A DNA stretch of 64,000 nt, taken from Xanthomonas prunicola. GTDB taxonomy: Bacteria > Pseudomonadota > Gammaproteobacteria > Xanthomonadales > Xanthomonadaceae. Under the pieces are notes generated by a model, which ran no database searches, had not been told where the DNA came from, and was given only the letters and a program-made list of their open reading frames with translations. Made by a program: the position numbers and the translations under genes. Below are positions 8,590 to 17,631 of the stretch, piece after piece (within the stretch, counting starts at the first letter, position 1; every line of letters begins with the position of its first letter). The stretch is taken from NCBI RefSeq assembly GCF_002846205.1, contig NZ_PHKV01000003.1, forward strand, positions 434,001 through 498,000, in the 5' to 3' direction.

Positions 8590-9257
8590 GAGATCACCCA
8601 CCAAAAGAATGAAGAGGTTGGGCATGCGGGCTGGACTGCGCCCTGACTGACGCGGCGCCCCCACGCCGATGCGTAGCAGAGTAAAGCAATTCAGATTGTG
8701 CAACCAGCGACACAACCTGTAGCGGTCATCCGGGCCCCGCCGAGCGCAGTGTGACATTGCAGCGCCCGCGCCGAACGTGCGCCGGTCCACGCCTGCGGAT
8801 ATGCACTGTGCCGCTAGAGATACCTGGCGAAACGACAACGATCCGCGGACAACCGCCCAAACCCACCTCGCATCGCCTGCAGTGCGTGGCGCCACCGGTG
8901 GCATGTTGTCGTCGGGCCGGCAACGACCCCATTGCGGCGGCTACCGCCGGTGTACGCGCACTGGCCGACGCACTATGCCAGTGACGAGGCGATATCGCCG
9001 CACGCGGCGCTCGAACGCAATGCTCTCAATCAAGCAGGCACGCTACGGAAAGCGCGGTGTTGCATCCGGGGTGGCGCCGTGTGGCCACATGAACGCTGCC
9101 AGCAAACCCATGATGGATGACAGGATTCCCGACACCATAGGCGTCGCTACGCATCAAACCTGAGGCCAGAACGCACGCCACACATTCCGAATGCCCAATC
9201 GCCAATCCCGGCGACGATCGCATCAACGGCCGCCGCCAGACAGCGCTGATCACCACC
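8590..9257. other. Intergenic region upstream of the stressosome operon
   Basis: About 670 bases between rsbR and the end of the TPR gene. Several short open frames occur on both strands, but none has a ribosome site, a recognisable family or a codon pattern that convinces. The region must hold the promoter of the stressosome operon on the minus strand; no clear -35/-10 pair was seen. No tRNA, repeat array or strong terminator was noticed. Confidence 0.5.
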
Positions 9258-11585
9258 CTACAACCCGTAACGCTCCACCGCATCCAGATGCGGCTGCGGA
9301 TCCTGGCCGCAGGCTTCGGCAAGTCGCAGCCAGCACATCGGATGCGACCAGCGCGAGGTCGTGCATCGCAGGACGCGATGCAGTTCCTGCGCGGCGACGT
9401 TTTCCGGAAGCGCCACGGTGAACAACACGCCCGGCAGCCCGGATGTCGCATCCTCCGGGTTGAACGCATCCGGATGGTCCGGGTCGACCACGCGATAGTC
9501 GTCGCGACTGTGCAGCCACATCTTCCAGCCGCGCGTTTCCATGTCGGCACGCATCGCCTCGATCACCTCGTCGCCAGGATGCACGCCGTCCACCAGCCAG
9601 CTGTTGGCATAGCCGCCCGCCTGCAGCACATGCACCTGCGCGTAGGTCGGCACGAAACGCTCGCGTTCGGCCTCATCTTCCGGCGGCGGATACAGTAGTT
9701 CGGCGTCGAACACCACCCAGTCGCCGACATGCTGGCGCCGATGCGCAGGCGCGTTTTCGGCGATGCGTGCAGTCACCGGGCCGGTGCGGCGCGCGTAGTA
9801 CTCGGCCACTTCGCCATCATCCATGCAACGAATGATCACCCAACCCCAGGTCTCTTCGACCACGCCGCTGGTGCTGCTGAGTTCCATGCCGATGGCCTGC
9901 GCAGACGCACGCACCGCGTCCCAATCCTGCGCGGCGCTGGCCGCCGTCATGTGGTCCCAATGCGCAGAACGCGGATCTTCCTGCAGCTCGGTGAGTTGCC
10001 GATAGACCGCGGCGGCTTCGGCAAACCGCTCGGTCGTGAGGTACATGCGCGCCAACAAGCCGCGCGCGCCGTGCGAGCCGGGCGATAGTTCCAACAGCGC
10101 GGTGCATGCCTGTTCCAGCGCTGGCCAATCGGCCAGCCGCTGCGCAAGCTGGGCCTCGCACCACAGCGCCGCCACCGGCACCTGCAGGCGATACAGCTGC
10201 GCCAGCCGGCGCATACCCACGTCATCGCCCCGGCCCAGCAACAGATTCATCAGCCGGAAGGTGGGGCTGGTTTCGCGATCGGCATGCCGCTGGACGAAGG
10301 CCCACAGCAGCGCAATCGCCTGCTCGTCTGCCGCGCAGGCACTCAATGCGGACGCCGCGGTATCGACCAACTCGGCATCGTCCGGACGCTCGGCCACCGC
10401 CTGCAGCAACCATTGCGCTTCGCGCTCGGGATTGCGCACGACATCATCGCCCTGCGCGTTCAACCATTCCAGCAACTGCGCGGCAGCGACCGGTACCTCC
10501 TCGCCCGCCGATGCGGCTGCGATGCGCGCAGCCCAACCGTCCAGCGCCAGCGTGGCGCCACGGTCCTGCCGCAACTTGGGCACATGCGCACGCGCCTGCG
10601 CCAGATGCCGGCGTGCAGTCCACACCGCACCGCGCTGCAGCGCCAGATCGATCGCGAGCTCGGCGGCTTCGATCAGGATGCGATGCGCACCGACCTGCGC
10701 GTAATGATCGAGCATCACCTGCAAGCGGCTGCCCAGATCCCAGCTATTGCGCTCGGGGGCGCGCGGTACCAGCACCGCCACTGCACGCAGCCAGTGCAGG
10801 CGGTAACGCGGGGCAACCTCGCGCCATGGCAGCAGCGCTTCCATGGCTTCATCGTCGCGCTGCAACAGGGCCAGCGCGCGCGCCTTCTGCAGGCGCCGCG
10901 GCTGACTGCAATTGGCCCACTCGGCGCCTTCGCGCGCGGCGTCGCGCTCGCGTTGTTCCACCAGCGCCAGCGCTTCCTGTGCACGCCCAAGCGCAAGCAG
11001 GATCGAGATGCGCATGTCCGCCACCCCGTCGTAGAGTTCGCCTCCATGCGCCTGGATGGTCTGCGACTGCTGATCCAGATACTGCAGCGCTGCGTCACCG
11101 CGCCCGTCGTCGAGCAAGGCATCGGCTTTTTCGCAGCTCAGGCATTGGTAACACGACCAGCTCGGATCGATGCGGCCAAGGGTTTCATCGCACACATCAA
11201 TGCGTTCTTCCACCCAGCCGGGGCCATCGATGTTGGCGTAGCACGCGGCCAGATCTTGGGTCACGCAGACCGACTGCGGGCACTCCAGTGCGTCGGCGCG
11301 ATGCGCGCGCTCGAACAGCGCCACCGCATCGCCCAGCGCGCGCTCGCCTTCGCACAGATTGCCGACCCGGTTGCGCATTTCCCAATGGCCGACGAACACT
11401 TCCAGCCAGGGGTTGGCCAGCGTCTTGCCCAGCGCACGCGCCTCGGGCAACAGCGCTTCGGCACGCTCGATCTGCAGATCGCAGATATGGTCGGTCAGGC
11501 GCGTCAGCAACTGCGCGTTCTGCGGCTGCCCGGCTTCGCCCAGGTCGTCCTGCAGCTTCTCCACCCAGTTCCAGATTTCCATCAT
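9258..11585 (-). CDS. TPR-repeat protein paired with an HSP90-like ATPase
   Basis: 775 aa. AGGAGCGAC stands just before the ATG (11585). The protein is almost wholly helical repeats of TPR type (for example the stretch around LLELSPGSHGARGLLARMY and YRQLTELQEDPRSAHWDHM). A Cys-rich patch, CYQCLSC, lies near residue 143. The C-terminal 170 residues form a mixed alpha/beta domain (from about VGDWVVFDAELLYPPP) that I cannot assign. It follows the HSP90-like gene after only 21 bases, so the two are co-transcribed. TPR proteins are classic HSP90 partners in eukaryotes; a client- or co-chaperone role is inferred from that pairing. The function is otherwise unknown. Confidence 0.85.
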   Translation of the reverse strand: MMEIWNWVEKLQDDLGEAGQPQNAQLLTRLTDHICDLQIERAEALLPEARALGKTLANPWLEVFVGHWEMRNRVGNLCEGERALGDAVALFERAHRADALECPQSVCVTQDLAACYANIDGPGWVEERIDVCDETLGRIDPSWSCYQCLSCEKADALLDDGRGDAALQYLDQQSQTIQAHGGELYDGVADMRISILLALGRAQEALALVEQRERDAAREGAEWANCSQPRRLQKARALALLQRDDEAMEALLPWREVAPRYRLHWLRAVAVLVPRAPERNSWDLGSRLQVMLDHYAQVGAHRILIEAAELAIDLALQRGAVWTARRHLAQARAHVPKLRQDRGATLALDGWAARIAAASAGEEVPVAAAQLLEWLNAQGDDVVRNPEREAQWLLQAVAERPDDAELVDTAASALSACAADEQAIALLWAFVQRHADRETSPTFRLMNLLLGRGDDVGMRRLAQLYRLQVPVAALWCEAQLAQRLADWPALEQACTALLELSPGSHGARGLLARMYLTTERFAEAAAVYRQLTELQEDPRSAHWDHMTAASAAQDWDAVRASAQAIGMELSSTSGVVEETWGWVIIRCMDDGEVAEYYARRTGPVTARIAENAPAHRRQHVGDWVVFDAELLYPPPEDEAERERFVPTYAQVHVLQAGGYANSWLVDGVHPGDEVIEAMRADMETRGWKMWLHSRDDYRVVDPDHPDAFNPEDATSGLPGVLFTVALPENVAAQELHRVLRCTTSRWSHPMCWLRLAEACGQDPQPHLDAVERYGL

Positions 11586-11606
11586 GTCGCTCCTACGATG
11601 CGGCGC

Positions 11607-13475
11607 TCAGCGCACCAGCAATTGGGTCACGGCCTGGGCGAGATCGCCGAAGGCCTTATTCAGATCGGAAACGCCCGCTTCGGTGCTGCCTGGCTGTGGC
11701 TGCGTACGCCCTTGCGACGAGACGATTACCTTGAGCGAGCGCAGCAAGCGCGCCGCCACCGCCGCCTGCGGATTGCCCGCACGCTGCGCGGCCAGCAAGG
11801 CCTGCAGCGCGGGATTATCAAGATTTAAATACAACCGCTGGGTCTGCCGTGCTTCGATACGTGCGGTGAACTGACGCGCCAGGCGCAACGCGGCGGTGGA
11901 GATGCGCTTGTCGTTCTCGTCCTGCTCCAACCGGCGCTTCAGCTCGGCCTCGCGATCAGGCACCACCACCAGCGGTAATTCCTGCGGGCTGAAACGCGCC
12001 GGCACCAACGCTTCGCCATCGCCCAAGTGCTGTTCCAGCCACGCCAGCTCGTCGGCCGGCAGCGTGTCCAGATGGAATAACTGGCGGTTGCCCTGTTCGG
12101 TGCCCAGCTCGACCAGGCGCACACCCTTGGCCTGCGCCCAACGCCGCAAAAACGGCACCACCGCATACCGGTTGCCATAGGCCACCGGCACGCCCATCGC
12201 ACGAAACAGCATTTCTTCGAAACCGCTGTCGCTATCCAAAATCACATGCACCGCGCCGCGCGCCGGCAATTGCTGCGCCGGCAGATCGCCTTGCGACGTC
12301 GGCACCCGCACGTGTTCCAGCAGTAATTCGAACAGGCGTTCATCGCACAGTGCCGCGCCCAGCAGGGCTTCGTTATGACGCAGCAGGATGCGTCGCCATG
12401 CCTCCGGTTGCTGACGTGCGACATCGGCCAGGCCTTGCACCAATGCCTCGAACAAGGCGTGCTGCACCGCGCTGTAGACCGTATCGCGCTGCAGATCCTC
12501 GCGGCTTGCGGTGGGCGTCAATCGATTGGATTCGATCACCCCACCGATAAAGCCCGCCCACGGCGGCAGCAGTTCGCGCGCGTTGTCGTCCAGCAACATG
12601 CCGCGCAGGAACACCGACAGATTGCGGTTGTCGCTGGTGCCGTAGGTCGCACCGTCCTGCACCCATAACAGGCCGACCGCGTCGCTGCCCTCTTCCGCAC
12701 GCACCGACATGCAGCATAGCGGCTCGAAGTTGCGCTCGAAGCGCGCGGCGAACTCGCGTTGACGGCGCCAGGCCTGCACCGGATGCAGCGGCACGGCGTC
12801 GTGCATGCGCCACGGCGGCGGCTCGGGATTGATCGGCTGCGCATCGGCGCCGATCCAGATCGGCTCGCGCAACAGCGCGCAGTAGCGCGACAGAATCTCG
12901 CGCAGCCGGCCCTCCTGCGCCAACGACAGATACTCGCTGTGTAGTTCCAGTACCACCTCGGTACCCACCTGCGCACGCGCAGGAATCGGGCTGACGGTGT
13001 ACTGCTCGGCGTTGCTGGAGATGTAGCAATGGCCCAACGTCGGGGACTGGTACGAGGTGGTGCGTACGGTCACCCGCCGCGCCAGCACGAAGGCAGACAA
13101 AAAGCCCAGCCCGAACATGCCGATCAGGCCGCTGTCTTCGTGCCCCCCCTGACGTAGCCCACGCGTGTAACCCACGCCCACGGTGGCCAGGTAATCGTGG
13201 ATTTCCTGCTGGGTCAGTCCAGCACCGGTATCGACGATGCGCACGATGCCCTGGGCAGTATCGGCATGCACTTCAATGCGCGATTCGCCCTGCCAATCGG
13301 TTTGTTCCAGACGACGACGCAGGATGGAATCGTGCGCGTTCTGCACCAGCTCGCGCAGCGCGACCACTGGAGTGGAATACAGATGCTTGCTGAGGACAGA
13401 CATCAGTCCATTGAGATCGACGCCTGCCCGGCGGATCTGCGCGGCGTCGTTCGCCTCGGGAGTGTGATCTTGCAT
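11607..13475 (-). CDS. HSP90-like (HtpG-related) ATPase
   Basis: 622 aa from ATG 13475. The N-terminal GHKL ATPase domain is clear: ALRELVQNAHDSI (about 39-51), VDTGAGLTQQEIHDYLATVG (81-100), SGLIGMFGLGFLSAF (115-129). A middle domain follows with the HSP90 pattern GFIGGVIESNRLTPTASRE, giving the catalytic-loop Arg region. The C-terminal 150 residues diverge from E. coli HtpG. It is therefore an HSP90 paralogue that probably forms ATP-driven dimers, not a certain HtpG orthologue. It is encoded just downstream of hrpX (209-base gap, same strand) and upstream of a TPR protein gene with which it forms an operon. Confidence 0.88.
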   Translation of the reverse strand: MQDHTPEANDAAQIRRAGVDLNGLMSVLSKHLYSTPVVALRELVQNAHDSILRRRLEQTDWQGESRIEVHADTAQGIVRIVDTGAGLTQQEIHDYLATVGVGYTRGLRQGGHEDSGLIGMFGLGFLSAFVLARRVTVRTTSYQSPTLGHCYISSNAEQYTVSPIPARAQVGTEVVLELHSEYLSLAQEGRLREILSRYCALLREPIWIGADAQPINPEPPPWRMHDAVPLHPVQAWRRQREFAARFERNFEPLCCMSVRAEEGSDAVGLLWVQDGATYGTSDNRNLSVFLRGMLLDDNARELLPPWAGFIGGVIESNRLTPTASREDLQRDTVYSAVQHALFEALVQGLADVARQQPEAWRRILLRHNEALLGAALCDERLFELLLEHVRVPTSQGDLPAQQLPARGAVHVILDSDSGFEEMLFRAMGVPVAYGNRYAVVPFLRRWAQAKGVRLVELGTEQGNRQLFHLDTLPADELAWLEQHLGDGEALVPARFSPQELPLVVVPDREAELKRRLEQDENDKRISTAALRLARQFTARIEARQTQRLYLNLDNPALQALLAAQRAGNPQAAVAARLLRSLKVIVSSQGRTQPQPGSTEAGVSDLNKAFGDLAQAVTQLLVR

Positions 13476-13684
13476 GATCGGTCGTCGTTTCCTTGGCGGC
13501 GACGCCCATCCTCGGACGCGCCCCCTGGGTGCCAGTGCCAGCCGGAAAGGATAGCCGCAAGCCACCTCGCACGCACGTCTCAATTCAGCTCCTGCCCTAC
13601 GTTGCGCACTGCGATGCCCGCTGCATCACCCGCCCGAACGACCCGCCACGGCCCGTTAGCGCTACCAAGCCATGGCGTGCAACG

Positions 13685-15115
13685 TTACCGCTGCAAGGTC
13701 TCCATCGGCGCCTCGTTGAAGTGCTGGCGATAGCCCTTGGCCAATGCCGAACGACTGCCCACGCCCCAGCGACTGGCCGCTTGCAACACGCTGCCGCAAC
13801 CGCCTTCGGCCAGCAGTTCGTCGCGGATGCTCTGCATGCGGTAACGACGCAGCACCTGGGTCGGCGACAGCCCGGTCGCGGACTTGAACGCCTGCTGCAG
13901 TGCGCGGCCGGTGACCCCGATTTGTGCGGCCACTTCATTGATCGACAGATCCGAGCGGTGCGCGTTGGTGATCATGTAGCTGTACGCACGCCGATATTTG
14001 GCCGGCAAGCGGGCGGAAATATCGTCGCTGACGTGCGCTGGGGTGCCGCTTTCCAGCAAGCGTGGCGCTTGCACTTCGCTGCGAAGGCATTGCACCGCGC
14101 CCAGCGCATAGCGGTTGTAGAGCAACAAGGCTTGTTCCGTGCGTCCCATCGCCTGGCTGATCTTGGCCTGGCAGTACTCGAACTCCAGATTCCAGCGCGG
14201 CGCGTGATGCCGGCCGGCACCGGCCAGCGCGCGCTCGGCCAGATCGGCCCGCCCCACCGCCAAGGCGGCAAGCGCCAGTTCCACCTGAGCGTCCTGACGC
14301 GCGCACGGCGGGCAGCCGGTGGCCGCGGACGGCAACGCATCGATCTGCGCATCGAAGCCGAAGGTATCGCCGCCGGCGATGCGCAGCAGGTTGCGCACAT
14401 GCCGCATGCGCTGTGCCAGCACCGGCATGCTCTCGGACAGATCGGCGATGCACGCGCGCAAATCGCTGGGCTCGAAGGCATGCGCGACATCTTCCTGGCG
14501 CAGCGTGGCCTGCCAGAACACATGGTCGCCCATGCGATCGGAGCGGCGGATGCGCAGTTGCGCAATCATGTCCAGACGTAGCGCAGTGGCGATGCGCAAC
14601 CAATCGGAAGCACCGCTCTCCAGTTCGGACAGTACCTCGTTGGCGCGCTCCAGGGTCTGCAAGGCCAGCGTGCTTTGGCCCAGATGGAAGTGGGTCAGTG
14701 CCTTGCCCAGCAGGCTCTCGCCGCACTGGCTCGGTGGTGTTTCGCGATCCATCGCCAGCTGCGCAAAGCAGTTCAACGCGGCACTCAGGCGCCGCTGGCT
14801 CAGCATCAACCAGGCGGTGTTCCGACACGACAGCAGACGCAATTGGCGCTGCTGCCCGCGCATCGCCTTCAAGGCCTGCCGATACGCGTCTTCAGCCTCT
14901 TCTTGATATTCCAGGATCAGCAGCGCATCGCCGCTGGCACCGAATAGGCTGACCTCATCATCGGCGCCATCCACTGCGCCCTGTCCGTCGCGTCGCTGTT
15001 GGAGATGTTGCAGTCCCTGCGGCCAAGCACCAACCAGCATCCTGCTCGTATAGGTAGGAAGACGTTCTGCGTAAGACAACGCAGAGATCGCTGCAAAGTA
15101 GGTGGAAAGGATCAT
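13685..15115 (-). CDS. hrpX: HrpX, AraC-family activator of type III secretion genes
   Basis: 476 aa, the known length of Xanthomonas HrpX, beginning MILSTYFAAISALSYAERLP. The N-terminal two thirds form a helical, TPR-like regulatory region. The C-terminal 100 residues are an AraC helix-turn-helix pair: LSINEVAAQIGVTGRALQQAF and the second helix pair ending near GYRQHFNEAPMETLQR. HrpX binds plant-inducible promoter (PIP) boxes to switch on hrp operons and many effector genes, and is itself activated by HrpG. The hrpG gene lies upstream, divergent, with about 810 bases between. The start at 15115 is preceded by AGAGAGA. Expression is expected to be induced in plant tissue or minimal medium. 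Confidence 0.97.
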   Translation of the reverse strand: MILSTYFAAISALSYAERLPTYTSRMLVGAWPQGLQHLQQRRDGQGAVDGADDEVSLFGASGDALLILEYQEEAEDAYRQALKAMRGQQRQLRLLSCRNTAWLMLSQRRLSAALNCFAQLAMDRETPPSQCGESLLGKALTHFHLGQSTLALQTLERANEVLSELESGASDWLRIATALRLDMIAQLRIRRSDRMGDHVFWQATLRQEDVAHAFEPSDLRACIADLSESMPVLAQRMRHVRNLLRIAGGDTFGFDAQIDALPSAATGCPPCARQDAQVELALAALAVGRADLAERALAGAGRHHAPRWNLEFEYCQAKISQAMGRTEQALLLYNRYALGAVQCLRSEVQAPRLLESGTPAHVSDDISARLPAKYRRAYSYMITNAHRSDLSINEVAAQIGVTGRALQQAFKSATGLSPTQVLRRYRMQSIRDELLAEGGCGSVLQAASRWGVGSRSALAKGYRQHFNEAPMETLQR

Positions 15116-15602
15116 GCCGGTCTCTCTCTTGGGGGGCGGAGCAAAGGACAAGAAACGCCGAACTCGCTGGCGCAAACGATTGTATGCAGCGGATCCAATA
15201 GAATTTCTCACTTGAAGACACTGAAAAAATCAAAAAACCTCACTCTGTACTCAAATGTGCACGTCGTGCGTTCCGCGTGATGCGGCGAGTTTTTGCATAC
15301 CGCCAGCAGTGTCGTGCGCCTGGCATTTCATGCCATCCGGTCGGATATTGATGCGATTGGTCTGCGCCAATGCGCTTATGCAGCCGGACAACGTCTGCGA
15401 ACGCGCTTCTTCCACGCGCATTGACCGTTTTCGGCCGCAATCATTGCAATTGTGTGACCACGCATACCGACGGGGGCTTGATGGTCAGCAGCAGGCGTAT
15501 CGCGCCGCCACATCACTGCAACCGTATTCCAGATACGCGCGATTGCACGACGAATCGCAATAGGTTGGTCTAGACCTCGGTGGGTGAGTGCATCTCACCA
15601 CA

Positions 15603-15619
15603 CGCATCGGTGCATCGCT
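15603..15619 (+). repeat. 17-base direct repeat flanking hrpG, copy 1
   Basis: The sequence cgcatcggtgcatcgct occurs here and again, in the same direction, at 16954-16970. The copies lie about 320 bases before the hrpG start and 240 bases after its stop. The match is exact over 17 bases and ends on both sides. Confidence 0.7.
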
Positions 15620-15762
15620 GCGCATTGCCGACACGCAATTAGCGCATGGCCCAGGCATGCCTGATATGTAAGAGCTCCGTTACGTCTAGATGAGCGCAAG
15701 TTAAAGCCAATCCACCCAAAACCGAAGAAGCGTACGCAAGCGTGAAACTTTTCGTCCTTGCA

Positions 15763-15776
15763 ATGGTACATACCAT
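15763..15776. promoter_or_regulatory. Perfect palindrome upstream of hrpG (operator candidate)
   Basis: ATGGTA-CA-TACCAT, an inverted repeat with 6-base arms, about 150 bases before the hrpG start codon. It sits between two TTCGT pentamers (15751-15755 and 15776-15780, 20 bases apart). The symmetry fits binding by a dimeric regulator. No known operator is claimed; this is an observation plus inference. Confidence 0.45.
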
Positions 15777-15924
15777 TCGTCCGGTGCTGCCGGACTTCCC
15801 TACGGCAACCAACTGGTCCGACGATGCATCGATCTCTCCCTCTGGGTTTTGTCTTGGCGTCGGACGCCCAGCATCGGCAGCCGACCCACGCGTGGTTTGC
15901 GCGCCGCCACGGGAAGGCCGACTG

Positions 15925-16716
15925 ATGAACGACCCTTGCCCCCCCGCCAATGGATCGGCGTTCCTGTTGACGCAGGACGCGCGCCTGGCCTCGCAGGTCA
16001 ATGCCAGCCTTGCACCGCTGGCGCGCGATGTCTCGGTGTTTTCCGATGAACTGGAGCTCCTGCGTTCGCTGCGGCACTCGCCTTGCGAGCTGCTGGTCTT
16101 CGACGCCAGCTGCGTCGCCTCCGACGACAGCTCACTGCTGGCCTGGCAGCGCTGCCACAGTGGTCAGCCCACGCCGCTGATCGTGCTCGGGCGTTTCGAT
16201 TGCGCCAACGACATCCTGGGCTGGTATCGCGCAGGCGCGCAGGAGGTGCTTGCGCTCCCCTTCAATTCCCACGAATTGCAGGTCCGCGCTGCCCTGGCGC
16301 TGTCGCCGGTGGCGCATGCCTGCCCAGAGACGCAGCAACTCAGGGTTGGTCCATACCAGTTGATCCGCGATGAAAATACCGTCTATCTGGATGGCAAGCC
16401 GATCGTCCTGACCGCACGCGAGTTCTCGATTGCCTGGCTGCTCTTTTCCAGCCCGGGCGTGTGCTTCCGACGTTGCCAGCTGGCCAAGGCGGTCTGGGGC
16501 AGCCACACCGAATTCACCGATCGCACCATGGAGCAGCACATCTACAAGCTGCGCAAGAAACTGCAGCTGAGCAATCACAGCAGCGCGGTGCGTATCAGAA
16601 CCGTGTATTCGCACGGCTATAAATTGGAACTCGCGCTGCACGACAAAGACGCAACGACGATGGGCAAGGCTGTTACCCCGGGTCTCAGCCCGGCACATCG
16701 CACAGCCGCCTGCTAA
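15925..16716 (+). CDS. hrpG: HrpG, OmpR-family master regulator of hrp genes
   Basis: 263 aa from ATG 15925, the known HrpG length; GGGAAGG lies upstream. The N-terminal receiver-like domain (1-125) has Asp60 (ELLVFDAS), the residue held to be the phosphorylation site. The C-terminal winged-helix DNA-binding domain (about 135-240) includes LTAREFSIAWLLFSSPG, MEQHIYKLRKKL and RTVYSHGYKL. HrpG responds to plant signals through partner kinases encoded elsewhere, activates hrpX, and through it the type III secretion regulon. The gene is divergent from hrpX. The tail after residue 245 is low in recognisable structure. Confidence 0.97.
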   Translation: MNDPCPPANGSAFLLTQDARLASQVNASLAPLARDVSVFSDELELLRSLRHSPCELLVFDASCVASDDSSLLAWQRCHSGQPTPLIVLGRFDCANDILGWYRAGAQEVLALPFNSHELQVRAALALSPVAHACPETQQLRVGPYQLIRDENTVYLDGKPIVLTAREFSIAWLLFSSPGVCFRRCQLAKAVWGSHTEFTDRTMEQHIYKLRKKLQLSNHSSAVRIRTVYSHGYKLELALHDKDATTMGKAVTPGLSPAHRTAAC

Positions 16717-17192
16717 GCAAGCGCACCGCTGCATGTGCGCGATCTGCGTTGCGCAAGTCTCGCGATGAAGAAGTCTCGTGCGCTGTAGCGAGAGTGTTTG
16801 ACGACATTGCGTGCGTTGGCACGCTATCGACGACAAATAACGTGCAGGCGCATGTCATCCGCACGCTACGCCGTGAATCGCGTGCTGTCTGTACCGACTC
16901 AGCTGCATCGTTCATTGCACGACCCTGTGCACAGGCTGAGACCGGTGTTGCGCCGCATCGGTGCATCGCTAATGCGGCGTGGCATCGACGAATGACGCCC
17001 CCCCTGCTGCGAGGAGACTCCACATTCGAAGATGCGCCGAGCATGCAGGTGCGTCGCCGCGTGCCATTCCTGTGGTCCGAGGCGTATCCCCCTGCCTGCA
17101 AAATACGGCCTTACTGGCAATCGTCACGCGCCACCAGGTGACGTTCCACCTACGCCAACGCGCAGCAGCGCGATCCGCGTACCCCACATACG
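16717..17192. other. Non-coding stretch after hrpG
   Basis: About 475 bases without a convincing gene on either strand. It contains the second copy of the 17-base hrpG-flanking repeat and ends at a strong hairpin (17193-17224). Either hrpG has a long 3' untranslated region or a small RNA is encoded here. Confidence 0.45.
16954..16970 (+). repeat. 17-base direct repeat flanking hrpG, copy 2
   Basis: Exact same-strand copy of 15603-15619 (cgcatcggtgcatcgct). It lies in the non-coding stretch after hrpG. Confidence 0.7.
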
Positions 17193-17229
17193 ACAACGGC
17201 GCAGGGAGTTCCCTGCGCCGTTGTCCGTT
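17193..17229 (+). terminator. Strong hairpin with T tract between hrpG and DUF805 gene
   Basis: ACAACGGCGCAGGG pairs perfectly with CCCTGCGCCGTTGT across AGTT, and ccgtttt follows on the plus strand. It thus best fits termination of rightward transcripts, though the DUF805 gene ends 20 bases away on the other strand and may share it. Confidence 0.75.
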
Positions 17230-17244
17230 TTCATGACGCGTGAG

Positions 17245-17631
17245 TTACTGCTTGGGATTCTCGCCGTACTGGTTCGGGCCAGGCGTGCCTTCTATGCACA
17301 TGAAAACCAGCAACACGAACGCACCGACGTATGGCACCAGGCTGATCAGATAAAACCAACCGGACTTGTCCTGGTCGTGGAGACGACGCACCGTCACAGC
17401 GATAGCGGGCACGATCAACGCCAAACAAACGATCATCATGACTGCACCGATCAGCCACGCCAGCGCGCCGGGGCCGTTCTCGTTGCCCATCGTCGCTGCA
17501 GCGATGGCAAACAGACCGCCGAACACGATCAGCACCAGAAACTGCATCAGCGCGAACATCCAATATTCCTTGCGTCGCGAGCGACCATTGAAGTCGGCGT
17601 AGCGCTTGAGCGGCAGCAACATCCATTCCAT
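17245..17631 (-). CDS. DUF805 inner-membrane protein
   Basis: 128 aa from ATG 17631, with an excellent ribosome site (AAGGAG, 7 bases before). DUF805 signatures: the N-terminal RYADFNGRSRRKEYWMF and the mid-protein VRRLHDQDKSGWFYLI. Four membrane segments are visible (about 25-47, 55-77, 88-108 with its flank, C-terminal hydrophobic turn). Proteins of this family have no settled function. It is a single-gene unit between hrpG and radA; no link to either is evident. Confidence 0.92.
   Translation of the reverse strand: MEWMLLPLKRYADFNGRSRRKEYWMFALMQFLVLIVFGGLFAIAAATMGNENGPGALAWLIGAVMMIVCLALIVPAIAVTVRRLHDQDKSGWFYLISLVPYVGAFVLLVFMCIEGTPGPNQYGENPKQ

Larger units (their letters stand above)
15116..15924. 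promoter_or_regulatory. hrpX-hrpG divergent regulatory region
   Basis: An 809-base region with no convincing gene. It must carry both hrp regulator promoters. Around 15190-15270 it is AT-rich (runs such as ctgaaaaaatcaaaaaacc), a likely site for the hrpX promoter; TACAAT on the minus strand at about 15180 is a candidate -10 element but no good -35 partner was found. A perfect palindrome lies at 15763-15776 and a 17-base repeat at 15603-15619. An in-frame extension of hrpG upstream to 15742 exists but lacks a good ribosome site. No TTCGC-N15-TTCGC PIP box was seen in this region. Confidence 0.7.

Noticed and set aside
8751..9163. Small plus-strand genes in the gap before rsbR
   Set aside because: Arg- and Cys-rich translations without ribosome site or known family; treated as non-coding.
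15742..15924. N-terminal extension of HrpG by 61 residues
   Set aside because: The known HrpG length (263 aa) begins at 15925 with a ribosome site; the extension crosses the palindrome and has no family match.
15116..15924. PIP box (TTCGC-N15-TTCGC) at hrpX or hrpG
   Set aside because: No pair with the right spacing was found by eye; two TTCGT pentamers are 20 bases apart instead of 15.
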